Assembly: GCA_017640785.1 (NCBI GenBank)
Contig: JAEPPZ010000009.1
Coordinates: forward strand, 1 to 64,000
Direction: 5' to 3'
Length of the DNA: 64,000 nt
From: Balneola sp.
Lineage (GTDB): Bacteria > Bacteroidota > Rhodothermia > Balneolales > Balneolaceae
Part shown: in pieces, positions 9,156-18,817 of the stretch
Layout: every line of letters starts with the position of its first letter
Position numbering within the stretch: the stretch's first letter is position 1
Position numbers and translations under genes: made by a program
Notes under the pieces: generated by a model
Databases searched by the model: none
What the model was told of the DNA's origin: nothing
What the model saw: only the letters and a program-made list of their open reading frames with translations

Positions 9156-9710
9156 ATGAATATTATTCTTTTTGGACCTCCCGGTGCCGGAAAAGGCACG
9201 CAAGCGAAATTACTTCAGGACAAATACTCAATACCTCACCTTTCAACCGGTGATATATTTAGAACTGCGATAAAAAACCAGACTCCTCTTGGCGTTAAGG
9301 TTAAGTCTATTCTTGACTCAGGTCAGCTGGTTCCGGATGAAACCGTGGTTGATCTTGTGGCAGATGAGCTTAAAGATCCTAAATATGATAGTGGGTTTAT
9401 CTTGGACGGATTTCCGAGAACGGTTCCTCAGGCAGAAGCTTTTGATGAGATCGCAGAAAACCAGAACAAAGCTATAGACGCCTTTGTTGTTCTTACTGTA
9501 CCCGAGAAGGAGTTAATCTCCAGAATTCTTTCAAGAGGACAGGGAAGAGCTGACGATACTGAAGAAAAGATCAAAACTCGTTTAGAGGTTTATCACGAAG
9601 AAACAGAGCCGGTGCAAAATCACTACGCTTCAAAAGGTGTTGTTAAAGAAATTGATGGTATAGGAACCATTGATGAAATCTTTGAGCGCATTACTTCTTC
9701 GATAAAGTAA
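9156..9710 (+). CDS. adk: adenylate kinase
   Basis: Interconverts ATP + AMP and 2 ADP. 184 residues: the short form without the zinc-binding or long LID insert. P-loop GPPGAGKGTQA lies at about 7-17, the AMP-binding segment LSTGDIFRTA follows, and LDGFPRTVPQAE contains the arginine that contacts AMP. The arginines SRGQGRADDTEE come from the reduced LID. It lies 80 nt after rplS behind a hairpin, so it may have partly separate expression. Confidence 0.95.
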   Translation: MNIILFGPPGAGKGTQAKLLQDKYSIPHLSTGDIFRTAIKNQTPLGVKVKSILDSGQLVPDETVVDLVADELKDPKYDSGFILDGFPRTVPQAEAFDEIAENQNKAIDAFVVLTVPEKELISRILSRGQGRADDTEEKIKTRLEVYHEETEPVQNHYASKGVVKEIDGIGTIDEIFERITSSIK

Positions 9711-9713
9711 TTT

Positions 9714-9746
9714 AAAAAAGCCATCACTTATTGATGGCTTTTTTTT
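9714..9746. terminator. bidirectional rho-independent terminator after adk
   Basis: Perfect 13-bp inverted repeat: A6GCCATCA at 9714-9726, loop CTTAT, and TGATGGCT6 at 9732-9744. The A-run on one side and T-run on the other let it serve both adk and the leftward gene ending at 9745. Confidence 0.9.
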
Positions 9747-10326
9747 ATTCATCCTTAAGTTGTTTTATCATAATTCTGGTTTCAGGAACAGCCCCTTTTA
9801 ATATTGTGAGCTGAAGCCTCCCTAAATAATCAGAAAGCACCTCGAGTTCTTCGGCGTACCATTTTTTAAACTCCCTTTCATTTCCCTCTCCGTAAATCAA
9901 AAACATTCTTGTTTCCGCTTCCAGAATACCGACTCTTTTTTCAATAACAGAGATCAGATTCGAACCACGATCAAGACTTGCGAGGTAATCTTTTCCGATC
10001 GTTGTAAAGTTTTCCGACTCAAACCCCGATCTAACTATCAGCATGTTATTAGTGAAATCAATAGATCTGTTTAGCGATATCTCGTGATCCGGATTGTTGG
10101 CTAATTCACTTCTTAAACTGTCAACTTCTTCCTTTGCAGATACAGCTTTGGTATAAAGATCATCCAGATTCAACAGAAACGTTTCGTAATAATTGACCCT
10201 GTTCCTTCTTTCCACTGCTTCTTCTCTTAAGGTTGTTAAATAGAAGGCGCCATATACCCCAATAAAAACAACAAACAATTCAAGTAAGAGAAACTTCCAA
10301 CTGCGATTTTGAATAATTTTTTTCAT
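9745..10326 (-). CDS. membrane-anchored protein, possibly DUF6090-like
   Basis: 193 residues. One N-terminal transmembrane segment (about 11-30, LLLELFVVFIGVYGAFYL) is followed by a polar, helix-rich region with coiled-coil character (TTLREEAVERRNRVNYYETF). This layout resembles the DUF6090-type proteins frequent in Bacteroidota, but the match is from memory and weak. It is the last gene of the glpD-glsA cluster, 9 nt after glsA. Function unknown. Confidence 0.65.
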   Translation of the reverse strand: MKKIIQNRSWKFLLLELFVVFIGVYGAFYLTTLREEAVERRNRVNYYETFLLNLDDLYTKAVSAKEEVDSLRSELANNPDHEISLNRSIDFTNNMLIVRSGFESENFTTIGKDYLASLDRGSNLISVIEKRVGILEAETRMFLIYGEGNEREFKKWYAEELEVLSDYLGRLQLTILKGAVPETRIMIKQLKDE

Positions 10327-10335
10327 GGCAAAAGA

Positions 10336-11250
10336 TTAAAAAATAGACAACCCTGTTTTTGTTGTAAGCCTTTCCAAGACCTCCATTCCCAGAACTGAAT
10401 TTCCGGCTTTATTTAATTTTGGACTCCAAACGGCAACGCTGTAGTGTTCCGGAAAAACCGCCACAATCCCTCCGCCAACACCGCTTTTTCCGGGCAGGCC
10501 AACTTTGAAAGTAAACTCACCCGCCTGATCATAAAATCCACAAGTGAGTAAAATTGCACTTAATCTTTTTGACTGAGACGCATTCAGAATTCGTTCACCG
10601 GTTACAAAATGTTTACCATGATTTGCGTACACCAAAAAGGTTTGCGAGAGCTCTTTACAGCTCATTTCAATTGAGCACATATAGAAATAAAAATCCAGAA
10701 CATCTTCCACAAGATTTTCAATGTTGCCGAACGATTTCATAAGACTGGCCAGTGCTACATTTCTGTATCCGGTTTCCTTCTCAGACTCCGCTACCTTTTC
10801 ATTAAAACCAATGCTGGGGTTACCCGACAGCTTTTGTACAAACTCTAAAAATTCATGTTTTGGATTCTTAAGATTAGAGATCAGTATATCACAAATAACA
10901 AGTGCCCCGGCATTAATAAGTGGATTCCTTGGTATGCCTGATTCATATTCTAATTGAACCAAAGAATTGAATGGGTTTCCCGAAGGTTCAACGCCTACTC
11001 TTTTCCACAATTTCTCGCCCAACATCGGATACGCCATTGTGAGCGCAAAAACTTTACTGATACTCTGAATCGAAAAACGATCTTCATTTTGTCCGATCGC
11101 GAAATTTCCTTTTTCCAGGCTACAAAGGTGTATGCCAAAATTATCTTCTTGTACACCAGCCAGTTCCGGAATATAGTTTGCAACTTTACCCCCAAACTTC
11201 CCTTTGTCCAACTCCGAATCTATCTCATTAAGTATCTTTTGATAATCCAT
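10336..11250 (-). CDS. glsA: glutaminase (GlsA family)
   Basis: Hydrolyses glutamine to glutamate and ammonia; beta-lactamase-fold serine enzyme. 304 residues, typical length. The S-x-x-K catalytic pair is S63/K66 (SISK). Also visible are NPFNS, GIPRNPLINAGAL, a conserved EKETGYRN and the C-terminal GLPGKSGVGGGI. Its ATG overlaps the glpD stop by one base (TAATG), suggesting translational coupling with glycerol catabolism, an uncommon partner. Confidence 0.95.
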   Translation of the reverse strand: MDYQKILNEIDSELDKGKFGGKVANYIPELAGVQEDNFGIHLCSLEKGNFAIGQNEDRFSIQSISKVFALTMAYPMLGEKLWKRVGVEPSGNPFNSLVQLEYESGIPRNPLINAGALVICDILISNLKNPKHEFLEFVQKLSGNPSIGFNEKVAESEKETGYRNVALASLMKSFGNIENLVEDVLDFYFYMCSIEMSCKELSQTFLVYANHGKHFVTGERILNASQSKRLSAILLTCGFYDQAGEFTFKVGLPGKSGVGGGIVAVFPEHYSVAVWSPKLNKAGNSVLGMEVLERLTTKTGLSIF

Positions 11251-12812
11251 TAGTTTATAACATAATTTTTAGCCAATTCAAGAAACTCTTTCACTTCCTG
11301 TTTTTGCCATTTTTTATCTTCACCGAATTCTTCAGCTAATATCTCCGCAACCTTTGGAGCGACTTCAATTGCAGCCTCTGCATCTAACAACAAGGCCCGG
11401 GTTCTTCTGGATAAAAGGTCCTCTATAGTTTGAGCCCATTCATTCCTAATTGCCCAAACGATCTCCGCTTTAATATACGGAAGGCTCGGATGCAGCTGTT
11501 CTTTCATAGAATCATTTTCTTCCATTATTTTCTCAATAGCTACCCGATCTGAACCATACACACTCAAAGGATCCTTCTTATCAACATTTTTTAACCAACC
11601 GTGGATCCGTTGATTCTTTGTTTTTGTCTTTTTGAAATCCACTCCAGCAACCATTGCCGCCCGATCGATTGTGTCTTCGGCCATCTTTCGATAGGTTGTC
11701 CACTTCCCTCCGGCAATCGTAACTAATCCGGATTCAGAAATCTGAATGTGGTGGCTTCTGGATATTTCAGAAGTAGATTTTGACTCTGGTGGTTTCACAA
11801 GAGGTCTTAATCCTGCAAAAACACTCTTTACATCTTTTCTGGTTGGGTCTTTTGTTAAGTACTCCTTAGCGTGTTTAAGAATAAAATCTATTTCTTCATC
11901 TAATGCTATTGGTTCTAAAGCGGGTTTGTCAATTGGAGTATCTGTTGTACCTACAAGAGCCTTTCCGTGCCACGGAACAGCAAAAAGAACTCGTCCGTCA
12001 TCAGTATGAGGAACCATTATTGCCGCGTCTCCGGGCAAAAATTCTTTATCCAGCACCAAATGAATACCCTGTGCACATTGAATTATATTTTCGTGTTTCT
12101 GATCATCCATTTTGAGAATGGAATCAGAAAAAATTCCTGTTGCGTTAACAACCGCTCTGGCTTTGATCGTAAATTCTTCTCCATGAATATGATCTCTGGC
12201 AACTACGCCGTCAATAAAACCTGAATCGCCTTTTATCAATTCATTTACTTTCATGTAATTTACCGGAGTCGCCCCAAGATCAGCTGCCGTTTGGGCTAAA
12301 TTGATTGCCAAACGCGAATCATCAAACTGGCCATCATAATAAATTACTCCTCCTCTCAGTCCTTCAGGCTCCAGAGTTGGGATCTTTTCCAGAACCTCTT
12401 CCTTTGAAAGCGTTTTGGACTTTTTGATGCCCAGCTTTCCGGCTAAAGCGTCATACACTTTCATGCCTATTCCATAAAACGGACCATTCCACCATTCATA
12501 ACTTGGAACTATAAATGATTGGTGACTCACCAAATGTGGAGCATTCTGAATAAGCAAGCCTCGTTCGTGCAAAGCTTCAATAACCAGAGAAACATCACCT
12601 TGTTGTAAATATCGAACCCCACCATGAACCAATTTTGTACTTCTGCTGGATGTACCTTTGGCAAAATCAGCCATATCCAACAACAGAGTTTTGTAGCCTC
12701 TGTTTGCTGAATCTACAGCACAACCCAAACCTGTTGCCCCTCCTCCTATTATCAGAATATCCCAATAATCGTTATAGTCTCTGATGTGGTTTAGTGATTC
12801 GGTACGATTCAT
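11250..12812 (-). CDS. glpD: aerobic glycerol-3-phosphate dehydrogenase
   Basis: FAD enzyme oxidising sn-glycerol-3-phosphate to dihydroxyacetone phosphate and feeding electrons to quinone. 520 residues. The Rossmann FAD motif IIGGGATGLGCAVDSANRG is near 21-39. STKLVHGGVRYLQQGD and GKALVGTTDTP are conserved. The C-terminal domain includes AEIVWAIRNEWAQTIEDLLSR-type residues. It is 137 nt downstream of glpK on the same strand, so both steps of glycerol use sit together. No glpF transporter is in view. Confidence 0.96.
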   Translation of the reverse strand: MNRTESLNHIRDYNDYWDILIIGGGATGLGCAVDSANRGYKTLLLDMADFAKGTSSRSTKLVHGGVRYLQQGDVSLVIEALHERGLLIQNAPHLVSHQSFIVPSYEWWNGPFYGIGMKVYDALAGKLGIKKSKTLSKEEVLEKIPTLEPEGLRGGVIYYDGQFDDSRLAINLAQTAADLGATPVNYMKVNELIKGDSGFIDGVVARDHIHGEEFTIKARAVVNATGIFSDSILKMDDQKHENIIQCAQGIHLVLDKEFLPGDAAIMVPHTDDGRVLFAVPWHGKALVGTTDTPIDKPALEPIALDEEIDFILKHAKEYLTKDPTRKDVKSVFAGLRPLVKPPESKSTSEISRSHHIQISESGLVTIAGGKWTTYRKMAEDTIDRAAMVAGVDFKKTKTKNQRIHGWLKNVDKKDPLSVYGSDRVAIEKIMEENDSMKEQLHPSLPYIKAEIVWAIRNEWAQTIEDLLSRRTRALLLDAEAAIEVAPKVAEILAEEFGEDKKWQKQEVKEFLELAKNYVIN

Positions 12813-12861
12813 TTTGGTTATTCAAATTTTAGATAGAAAATTAAATTTAGCCCTTACATAA

Positions 12862-12894
12862 GATCCCGATCCGCCAGCTGGCGGACGGGGTGAC
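12862..12894. repeat. palindromic repeat between glpD and glpK
   Basis: Perfect palindrome CCGCCAGCTGGCGG at 12871-12884 inside a GATCCCGAT...GGGGTGAC context. The outer sequence resembles the GATC...GTGAC edges of the other intergenic repeats of this window. It is more GC-rich than its surroundings. Confidence 0.6.
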
Positions 12895-12949
12895 GATCCT
12901 TCTTGAAACAATACTAATTCAAAATTCATCATTTAGAATTAGTAATTAT

Positions 12950-14440
12950 TTAAACCCAATTCTTACTCTTTTCTATTGCCTGGTTCCATTTTTCTAACAG
13001 TCTTTCTTTTTCTGATGTTTTCATTTCCGGCTCAAACCTTGCATCAATTTCCCATTTCTTTTGTAGCTCGTTCGTGCTTTTCCAGAAACCAACAGCTAGT
13101 CCTGCTAAATATGCCGCCCCTAATGCGGTTGTTTCCGTTACTTTTGGTCTCACGATCGGAATTCCCAGAATATCAGACTGAAACTGCATGAGTGTTTTAT
13201 TTACAGAAGCTCCGCCATCAACCCGGAGCTCTTTAATTGAAATTCCGGAATCTGCTTCCATTGCCGTCAGCACATCTTTTACCTGAAATGCGATTCCTTC
13301 AAGTGCAGCTCTTGCTATGTGTCCGGCAGTTGCTCCTCGCGTTAACCCATACATGGCTCCGCGGGCTTTTTGATCCCAATGCGGAGCGCCAAGCCCTGCA
13401 AAAGCAGGAACCAGATATACTCCTCCATTATCTTTTTCTGTTAAAGCCAGTTTTTCGACATCTGCTGAAGATTCAATAATTCCCAAACCATCTCTAAGCC
13501 ACTGAACCAGCGCTCCCGCAATAAAAATCGATCCCTCCAAAGCATAGGTTGTCTCACCGTTCATTTGCCAACCAATTGTAGTTAACAAGTTGTTCTCAGA
13601 AGTGATCGCTTTATCACCAGTATTGAACATGATAAAAGAACCTGTTCCATACGTATTCTTCAGCATTCCGGGCTCAAGACACATTTGTCCGAACAGTGCC
13701 GCTTGCTGATCTCCCGCTATTCCTGTAATTGGAATTTTATTTTTAAAGCAATCCAATTCTGCTGCTGCAATTTCTCCACTTGATGAACAAACATCTGGTA
13801 ACACATTTTCCGGGATGTTCATTAGCTCCAAAAGTTCTGTGTCCCATTCTTTATCATGGATATTGAAAAGAAGTGTGCGTGAAGCATTTGTAATATCCGT
13901 AACGTGGTTTTTTCCTTTAGTAAGGTTCCATATCAACCAGCAGTCTATTGTTCCGAAAGCAAGTTTGCCTTCTTCTGCTTTTTGTCGGGCTCCATCAACA
14001 TTATCGAGAATCCACTTAAGTTTCGTACCTGAGAAATAGCTGTCTAAAACGAGTCCCGTTTTTTGCTGAATTTTATCTGACCACCCATCATTCCTAAGCT
14101 CATCACAGTAATCTGATGTTCTTCGGTCTTGCCAGACGATAGCGTTATAAACCGGTTTTCCAGTTTCCTTGTCCCAAACTACGGTAGTTTCTCTTTGGTT
14201 GGTAATACCTATCGCGGCTATTGTTTTACCGCCTTCCGCATATTTTGAAACAACTTCTTCAATTACTTCTTTTTGAGTGTTCCAAATCTCCTCAGGATCG
14301 TGTTCTACCCAGCCATCTTTAGGAAAATGTTGTTTGAATTCTTTTTGGGCAAGATGTTCAACTTCGCCATTTTTATTGAAAAGAATTGCTCTAGAACTTG
14401 TTGTTCCTTGATCTATGGATAGAATGTATTCTTTAGCCAT
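12950..14440 (-). CDS. glpK: glycerol kinase
   Basis: ATP-dependent phosphorylation of glycerol to sn-glycerol-3-phosphate; FGGY family, 496 residues, full length. The N-terminal phosphate-binding loop is [32 protein letters not shown]-type substrate residues (here [10 protein letters not shown]) and the C-terminal FGGY signature ([20 protein letters not shown]) are present. It feeds GlpD. Strong G over C bias at third positions fits a leading-strand gene left of the proposed origin. Confidence 0.97.
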   Translation of the reverse strand: MAKEYILSIDQGTTSSRAILFNKNGEVEHLAQKEFKQHFPKDGWVEHDPEEIWNTQKEVIEEVVSKYAEGGKTIAAIGITNQRETTVVWDKETGKPVYNAIVWQDRRTSDYCDELRNDGWSDKIQQKTGLVLDSYFSGTKLKWILDNVDGARQKAEEGKLAFGTIDCWLIWNLTKGKNHVTDITNASRTLLFNIHDKEWDTELLELMNIPENVLPDVCSSSGEIAAAELDCFKNKIPITGIAGDQQAALFGQMCLEPGMLKNTYGTGSFIMFNTGDKAITSENNLLTTIGWQMNGETTYALEGSIFIAGALVQWLRDGLGIIESSADVEKLALTEKDNGGVYLVPAFAGLGAPHWDQKARGAMYGLTRGATAGHIARAALEGIAFQVKDVLTAMEADSGISIKELRVDGGASVNKTLMQFQSDILGIPIVRPKVTETTALGAAYLAGLAVGFWKSTNELQKKWEIDARFEPEMKTSEKERLLEKWNQAIEKSKNWV

Positions 14441-14455
14441 GAAGAAAACATAATG

Positions 14456-14851
14456 CTATTTTTGTTTTTCTTCTGCTTTATTTTGTAGCCACTTAAATGC
14501 CCTCTCTTTATCCACAAAAATTTTAGAAACCAATCCATTATTACTGGCAACCGTTTCCCAGAATTTCCAATAATATAATTTTGAGCTTTCCACAAAAAGT
14601 GCTGTAACCACGTATTTGTGTTTAATATTTAGCTTTTCATTTTTTTTGGGGTCAAAAAACTCCATCACCTGCAGTACACCTGCGTTCAACTCTAGTTTGC
14701 TTAAATCCTTTAATAATTGATAGCCAAGGTTATGTGCTTTTTCCCTGCTTTTTGAACTGATTTCTATTGCGGATTCCAAATTCAGTTTTCCTGTTGCAAC
14801 AACTTCCAATATTTCTGTTTCATCATGGTTTATGAATTCTATTTCATACAT
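14456..14851 (-). CDS. STAS/SEC14-like domain protein
   Basis: 131 residues. The beta-alpha arrangement (MYEIEF...ILEVVATGKLNLESAIEISSKSREKAHNL) and the C-terminal helix with AFKWLQNKAEEKQK resemble SpoIIAA-like STAS/SEC14 single-domain proteins. No catalytic residues can be named. It lies 15 nt upstream of glpK on the same strand and may be cotranscribed. Family assignment is by pattern only. Confidence 0.65.
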   Translation of the reverse strand: MYEIEFINHDETEILEVVATGKLNLESAIEISSKSREKAHNLGYQLLKDLSKLELNAGVLQVMEFFDPKKNEKLNIKHKYVVTALFVESSKLYYWKFWETVASNNGLVSKIFVDKERAFKWLQNKAEEKQK

Positions 14852-14932
14852 GACAACCCCTTTTATTAATGCTCACATTAATAAACTAAATATTCTTTCT
14901 ACAGCAAAGCTTTTTATTTCAACGAAGCTGAC

Positions 14933-15814
14933 CTAAACAGATTTAGCGAGCGCGTTTCTGAAAGCCCTAGCCCCTACTTCTACCAGTTGTTTAGATTTGT
15001 AGAACTCAAAAGTATCGCAGGTGTCTCTGGGCACTTCGACTAACATATCCGGCTTGTAATGTTCTATCATTAATTCTGTAAGTCGATCTTGTGTAAAGCT
15101 GAAAGTACTTTCCATTAACTCAAACAATGAAAATGATTCCTTTTTCTTTTCTTCGTGGTTTTGTGCAAACTCTTTTATGGAATCCGGAAGGATGTTTTCG
15201 AACCAGTACTTTTTACGCTGTTTCTTTTCTTCCTTGATCAATAAATCCTCTACAATGGTTCTGGAATTTATATCCACCGCTACAATGATGGCGTCGTCTC
15301 TTTTCTGAACCAGGTTTATTGGCAAAGGGTTTAAAACTCCTCCATCCACCAGAACAAGATCTTCATCAACAATGGGTGTAAAAATCCCCGGAATGGAAAC
15401 CGATGCTCTCAAGGCTTTAAAAAGATCTCCTTCTTTAAAATGAACCTCTTTGTGATGTTTCATATCGGTTGCAACCGCTGTAAAAGGAATTTTAAAGTCT
15501 TCTATTTTCTGTTGCCCGGTAACCTCAATGTGTTTTCCGAACAGTTTTTCACCTTTTACAAAACCCTGAGAAGTAAATGTGAAATCCAACAAATCAAAAA
15601 CTCCTTTTTTGGTGAGACTCAACATCCATTTTTTGTATTCAGATAACTGGCCTGCACAATAAATTCCTCCTACAACTGCTCCCATTGAACAGCCAATTAC
15701 TTCTATGATCTCGTATCCTTCTTTTTCGAGTTCTTCAATAACACCAATATGTGCAACTCCTCTGGCCCCTCCGGAACCTAATACAAGATGTACTTTTTTT
15801 TTCTCTGATCTCAT
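14933..15814 (-). CDS. patatin-like phospholipase
   Basis: Lipid acyl hydrolase, 293 residues. The oxyanion loop GSGGARG is at 13-19. The nucleophile elbow GCSMG has S43, and the catalytic aspartate is D157 in VDGG. This Ser-Asp dyad is complete. No signal peptide or transmembrane segment, so it is cytoplasmic; a charged linker lies near 190-225. It sits 33 nt downstream of the YiiX-like gene and may share its transcript. Related to the NTE/RssA group. Confidence 0.9.
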   Translation of the reverse strand: MRSEKKKVHLVLGSGGARGVAHIGVIEELEKEGYEIIEVIGCSMGAVVGGIYCAGQLSEYKKWMLSLTKKGVFDLLDFTFTSQGFVKGEKLFGKHIEVTGQQKIEDFKIPFTAVATDMKHHKEVHFKEGDLFKALRASVSIPGIFTPIVDEDLVLVDGGVLNPLPINLVQKRDDAIIVAVDINSRTIVEDLLIKEEKKQRKKYWFENILPDSIKEFAQNHEEKKKESFSLFELMESTFSFTQDRLTELMIEHYKPDMLVEVPRDTCDTFEFYKSKQLVEVGARAFRNALAKSV

Positions 15815-15847
15815 CCTACAACCTGACTCTCTTTATTTCAAAAAATT

Positions 15848-17314
15848 CTAGTTCTTACAACCCGATTCTTCCTCTGCTAATTTAACCAATTCCCAATACG
15901 GAGGTTTATATCCGTTTTCTTCGATAAATGAATCAACTGCTGTTGAGGTTTTCTCTTTCAACCCTTTATGTCTTTGTATAAAGGCATCGCTTTTCAACGC
16001 CTGGGTTGCACTCATTCCTTCGGGAATAGGTCCTTCCGATTCAAACTGATTTTTGATCCAACTGTTTCCTTTCATAATCCTTGCAAAAGGAAGCATCAGC
16101 GGATTGAATTCTATCTCCTCTCCTTGTTCGGCACACACAAGCATGGCATCTATTACCGCGTTATATAAATGATCATCGAACAAACTTTCAGCACTTCTCC
16201 ACTCAGCCACTACCGAAAGTTGGGGATCGTATTCCAGATCTGAAGGCATTTGTGTTACAAAATTCTCAACCCCAAAAGTGTTCAGTAATTTCACAACTCC
16301 ATTAGATGATATGGTTGATTCCGATTCCCACAACTGAATGCCATTATTTTTGTACGCATATGATCCTACTTCAGAACAAAACATAGCTTCGGGATCATAA
16401 AAGTTCATTTTGAAATCGTAAGGAATGTGCCGTTGTTGAACTTCTTCAAACATTTCTTTTGCTGCAATATGAGGAAGCATCGGGTTTTCCTTTATTTCGG
16501 GAAGATCAGCTCTGGGGCGCAAAACCATAAACCGAAGCTTTCGGTCTTTGATATATTCCTCAAGCGTAGCGATAGCAACACCTCGTTCAATATGTGCTTC
16601 TATCAAATACGGTATATTTGTTCCTTCCTCTACATAGATCAAAGCAACATGCGAAAAGTTACCGGGATAATCATTTCCCCTTGAAATAAGTGCTGAGACT
16701 TCCGCTCCTCCTCGTGATACCAGCAGATCTCCACTGTGAACTTTTATTCCCAGAATATTTGTAGATGGAGTTTGTGATTCCTCTTCCTTCACATACAAAA
16801 CCGGATCAATAGGCTCTTCTGATTGCAATAAAACTTCTTCTACTGTTGCACGCATTCCATACAGCGTTTTATAAAGAACATCTCTGGTTTCTTTTTCTGA
16901 TATATCCCATTCCGCAGACAGATCTTTGATTACTCTTCTTGCTCTGTTATATACTTCAAAAAACTCAGGATTTTGTACGTCCTGTGCAGCAATAACCGGA
17001 GCCAGCTCAAAGAAACTCAGAAGGAGTTCATCGAAAATAACATCATTCGGTTTGGGCTCTCTGTTTTCAATTTCATCAACAATTGAGAACAGATCAGATA
17101 TAAGAGCTTCAATAACTCCGGGTGTAATTATCTCTTTATCTGCTTTTGCTTCTGCGAATTTACTTTCCAAAAAATCCCATCGTTCATCCTGATCCCAGAT
17201 AAAAGGAGTGGAATTACCTTCACTTTGAATGTTGATGGTAGAGTTGTCGGGAATCAGTAATAATCCGTAGAGAATGATAATTCCCAGAAGGGTAATGCTA
17301 AGTTTCTTTTTCAT
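15848..17314 (-). CDS. YiiX/YebB-like NlpC/P60-superfamily cysteine hydrolase
   Basis: 488 residues. A signal-anchor segment at the N-terminus (KLSITLLGIIILYGLLLI) precedes an acidic helical region to about 180. The permuted papain-fold domain follows: HSGDLLVSRGG, then NFSHVALIYVEEG with a candidate catalytic histidine, and MFCSEVGSYAY with a candidate cysteine. About 150 helical residues follow. Family members act on amide or ester bonds in cell wall or lipids; the substrate is unknown. Longer than plain YiiX because of the extra domains. Confidence 0.78.
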   Translation of the reverse strand: MKKKLSITLLGIIILYGLLLIPDNSTINIQSEGNSTPFIWDQDERWDFLESKFAEAKADKEIITPGVIEALISDLFSIVDEIENREPKPNDVIFDELLLSFFELAPVIAAQDVQNPEFFEVYNRARRVIKDLSAEWDISEKETRDVLYKTLYGMRATVEEVLLQSEEPIDPVLYVKEEESQTPSTNILGIKVHSGDLLVSRGGAEVSALISRGNDYPGNFSHVALIYVEEGTNIPYLIEAHIERGVAIATLEEYIKDRKLRFMVLRPRADLPEIKENPMLPHIAAKEMFEEVQQRHIPYDFKMNFYDPEAMFCSEVGSYAYKNNGIQLWESESTISSNGVVKLLNTFGVENFVTQMPSDLEYDPQLSVVAEWRSAESLFDDHLYNAVIDAMLVCAEQGEEIEFNPLMLPFARIMKGNSWIKNQFESEGPIPEGMSATQALKSDAFIQRHKGLKEKTSTAVDSFIEENGYKPPYWELVKLAEEESGCKN

Positions 17315-17359
17315 GGATAGAATTTAGCGAAAGAATTTATAATTCATGAAGAAGTTTTG

Positions 17360-17482
17360 GTCATCTCGCTGCGAATGCCCAAGATCTGGATTTATTATTA
17401 ATCTAAAAGCTAATTCATAAATCCGGGCATCCCTCGGATTCAATCGAGAACTGTCGATTGAATCATCTCCTTTCGAAGGGAG
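17360..17482. repeat. intergenic palindromic repeats upstream of the YiiX-like gene
   Basis: 17360-17390 is a diverged copy of the GATCTCGGGC/GCGAGATGAC family. 17438-17463 is a 10-bp hairpin (ATTCAATCGA / TCGATTGAAT, loop GAACTG). 17467-17482 carries CTCC...GGGAG arms. The last two may also act as transcription stops for the gene ending at 17485. Confidence 0.6.
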
Positions 17483-17484
17483 AA

Positions 17485-18375
17485 TTACTTTAATATCTTT
17501 AGAATACCATCCTTAACCCCAACCAAGCTCTCCACATCATTAAAGTGCTCAATTCCTTCTCCCATTACAAATAACGGTACTTCATTTCTGGTATGAGTTT
17601 TTACTGACAGATCTTCAAGATTTCCATGGTCACTGGTTATAACCAATACATCTCCACTTCTTTTGTGTTTGATGATATGAAACAGAAACTCATCCAGTGG
17701 TTGAAGCACTCTTTCGGCATCTTCGAAACTTTGATTATGTCCGGCTTTATCAGTTAAATAATATTCGTACAAAACCAGATCGTGATCCGGAACAACATTC
17801 AGTAATCTTTTGGCCGCATCTGTAGCTGTTATCTTTGGAATGTTTATATCCAATTTTTCTCTCCAGGCATTTTGGACGATCTCTGCAGTCAGTGCTTTTT
17901 CTTCTAGAATATCATCTGTTGAATTCAAATGCATTTCAGCACTTTTGGTCATGAGCGTTGTACAGCTCCATCTGTTTCTCCGATTTGCGTGCTCAAAGAA
18001 TATAGGCGGATAAGCATTCATGAAATACGGTTTCTTTCCCGCTTCTTTTACCGACTGAAAAACACTCTGCTCTTTTAGTAAATGCTTTATTCCGGAATGA
18101 GGAAATGGACCAAAATGTTTTCCTATCACTTTGGATGCATTTTCGCCGGAAAATAGAGTTGTTTGTCCTGTTCCGCTTTGAGGAAGTCCTTCTACATCAA
18201 GATTTGCATCGATTGCTTTATATAATTGATTTGAAGATCGTACTCCTTTTGCATTCTTAAAAAAATTCTCTCCGGAAAGGATCTGAAAACTTTCATAAGA
18301 ATCTATGAGGAAAGGATTTTCTTTGCCTTCATTCCCTATTCCTACTCCATCAATAAAAATGAAAATTACAGCCAA
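17485..18375 (-). CDS. alkaline phosphatase-superfamily metalloenzyme (phosphomutase-like)
   Basis: 296 residues. The start FIFIDGVGIG carries a metal-ligand aspartate, SGTGQTTLFSG the probable nucleophile region, and ITSDHGNLED two further metal ligands; KAGHN is also present. These are marks of the phosphopentomutase / cofactor-independent phosphoglycerate mutase fold. It is too short for either classic enzyme, so the exact reaction is open; the pattern matches stand-alone metalloenzyme-domain proteins. One nucleotide separates it from dtd upstream. Confidence 0.75.
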   Translation of the reverse strand: MAVIFIFIDGVGIGNEGKENPFLIDSYESFQILSGENFFKNAKGVRSSNQLYKAIDANLDVEGLPQSGTGQTTLFSGENASKVIGKHFGPFPHSGIKHLLKEQSVFQSVKEAGKKPYFMNAYPPIFFEHANRRNRWSCTTLMTKSAEMHLNSTDDILEEKALTAEIVQNAWREKLDINIPKITATDAAKRLLNVVPDHDLVLYEYYLTDKAGHNQSFEDAERVLQPLDEFLFHIIKHKRSGDVLVITSDHGNLEDLSVKTHTRNEVPLFVMGEGIEHFNDVESLVGVKDGILKILK

Positions 18376-18376
18376 A

Positions 18377-18817
18377 TCACTTCTCCAATATCAGTGTAAC
18401 CGGACCATCGTTTACTAATTCAACATCCATCATTGCACCAAATTTTCCGGTTTGAATATTTAAATCCGAATGTTCTTTAAAATAAGAGATCATTTCCTCA
18501 TACATCGGTTCTGCTTTATCCGGTTTGGCCGCTTCTATAAAACTGGGTCGAGTTCCTTTTTTTGCATTACCATATAAAGTGAACTGTGAAACTACTAAAA
18601 GTCCTCCGCCCACATCACTTACCGAAAGATTCATTTTTTCGTCTTCATCTTCAAATATCCGCAGCTTCAGAATCTTCTCACACATCCATTCCAGTTGTTC
18701 TTTAGTATCATCTTGATGGATTCCCACCAGTAATAATAAACCCTCTTCAATAGCTCCGGTAATTTCATTTCCGACGGTTACCGATGCCGATTTTACGCGC
18801 TGAATTACAACTTTCAT
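18377..18817 (-). CDS. dtd: D-aminoacyl-tRNA deacylase
   Basis: Removes D-amino acids mischarged on tRNA. 146 residues, family length. Starts MKVVIQRVKSASVTV. The conserved LLVVSQFTLYG, GTRPSFIEAAKP and C-terminal NDGPVTLILE (Gly-cisPro motif) are present. It forms a leftward pair with the metalloenzyme gene. The start borders the candidate replication origin. Confidence 0.96.
   Translation of the reverse strand: MKVVIQRVKSASVTVGNEITGAIEEGLLLLVGIHQDDTKEQLEWMCEKILKLRIFEDEDEKMNLSVSDVGGGLLVVSQFTLYGNAKKGTRPSFIEAAKPDKAEPMYEEMISYFKEHSDLNIQTGKFGAMMDVELVNDGPVTLILEK

Noticed and set aside
14508-14516. Perfect DnaA box TTATCCACA
   Set aside because: It is single and lies inside the STAS/SEC14-like coding sequence, where it encodes conserved-looking residues; one such 9-mer is expected by chance in a window of this size.
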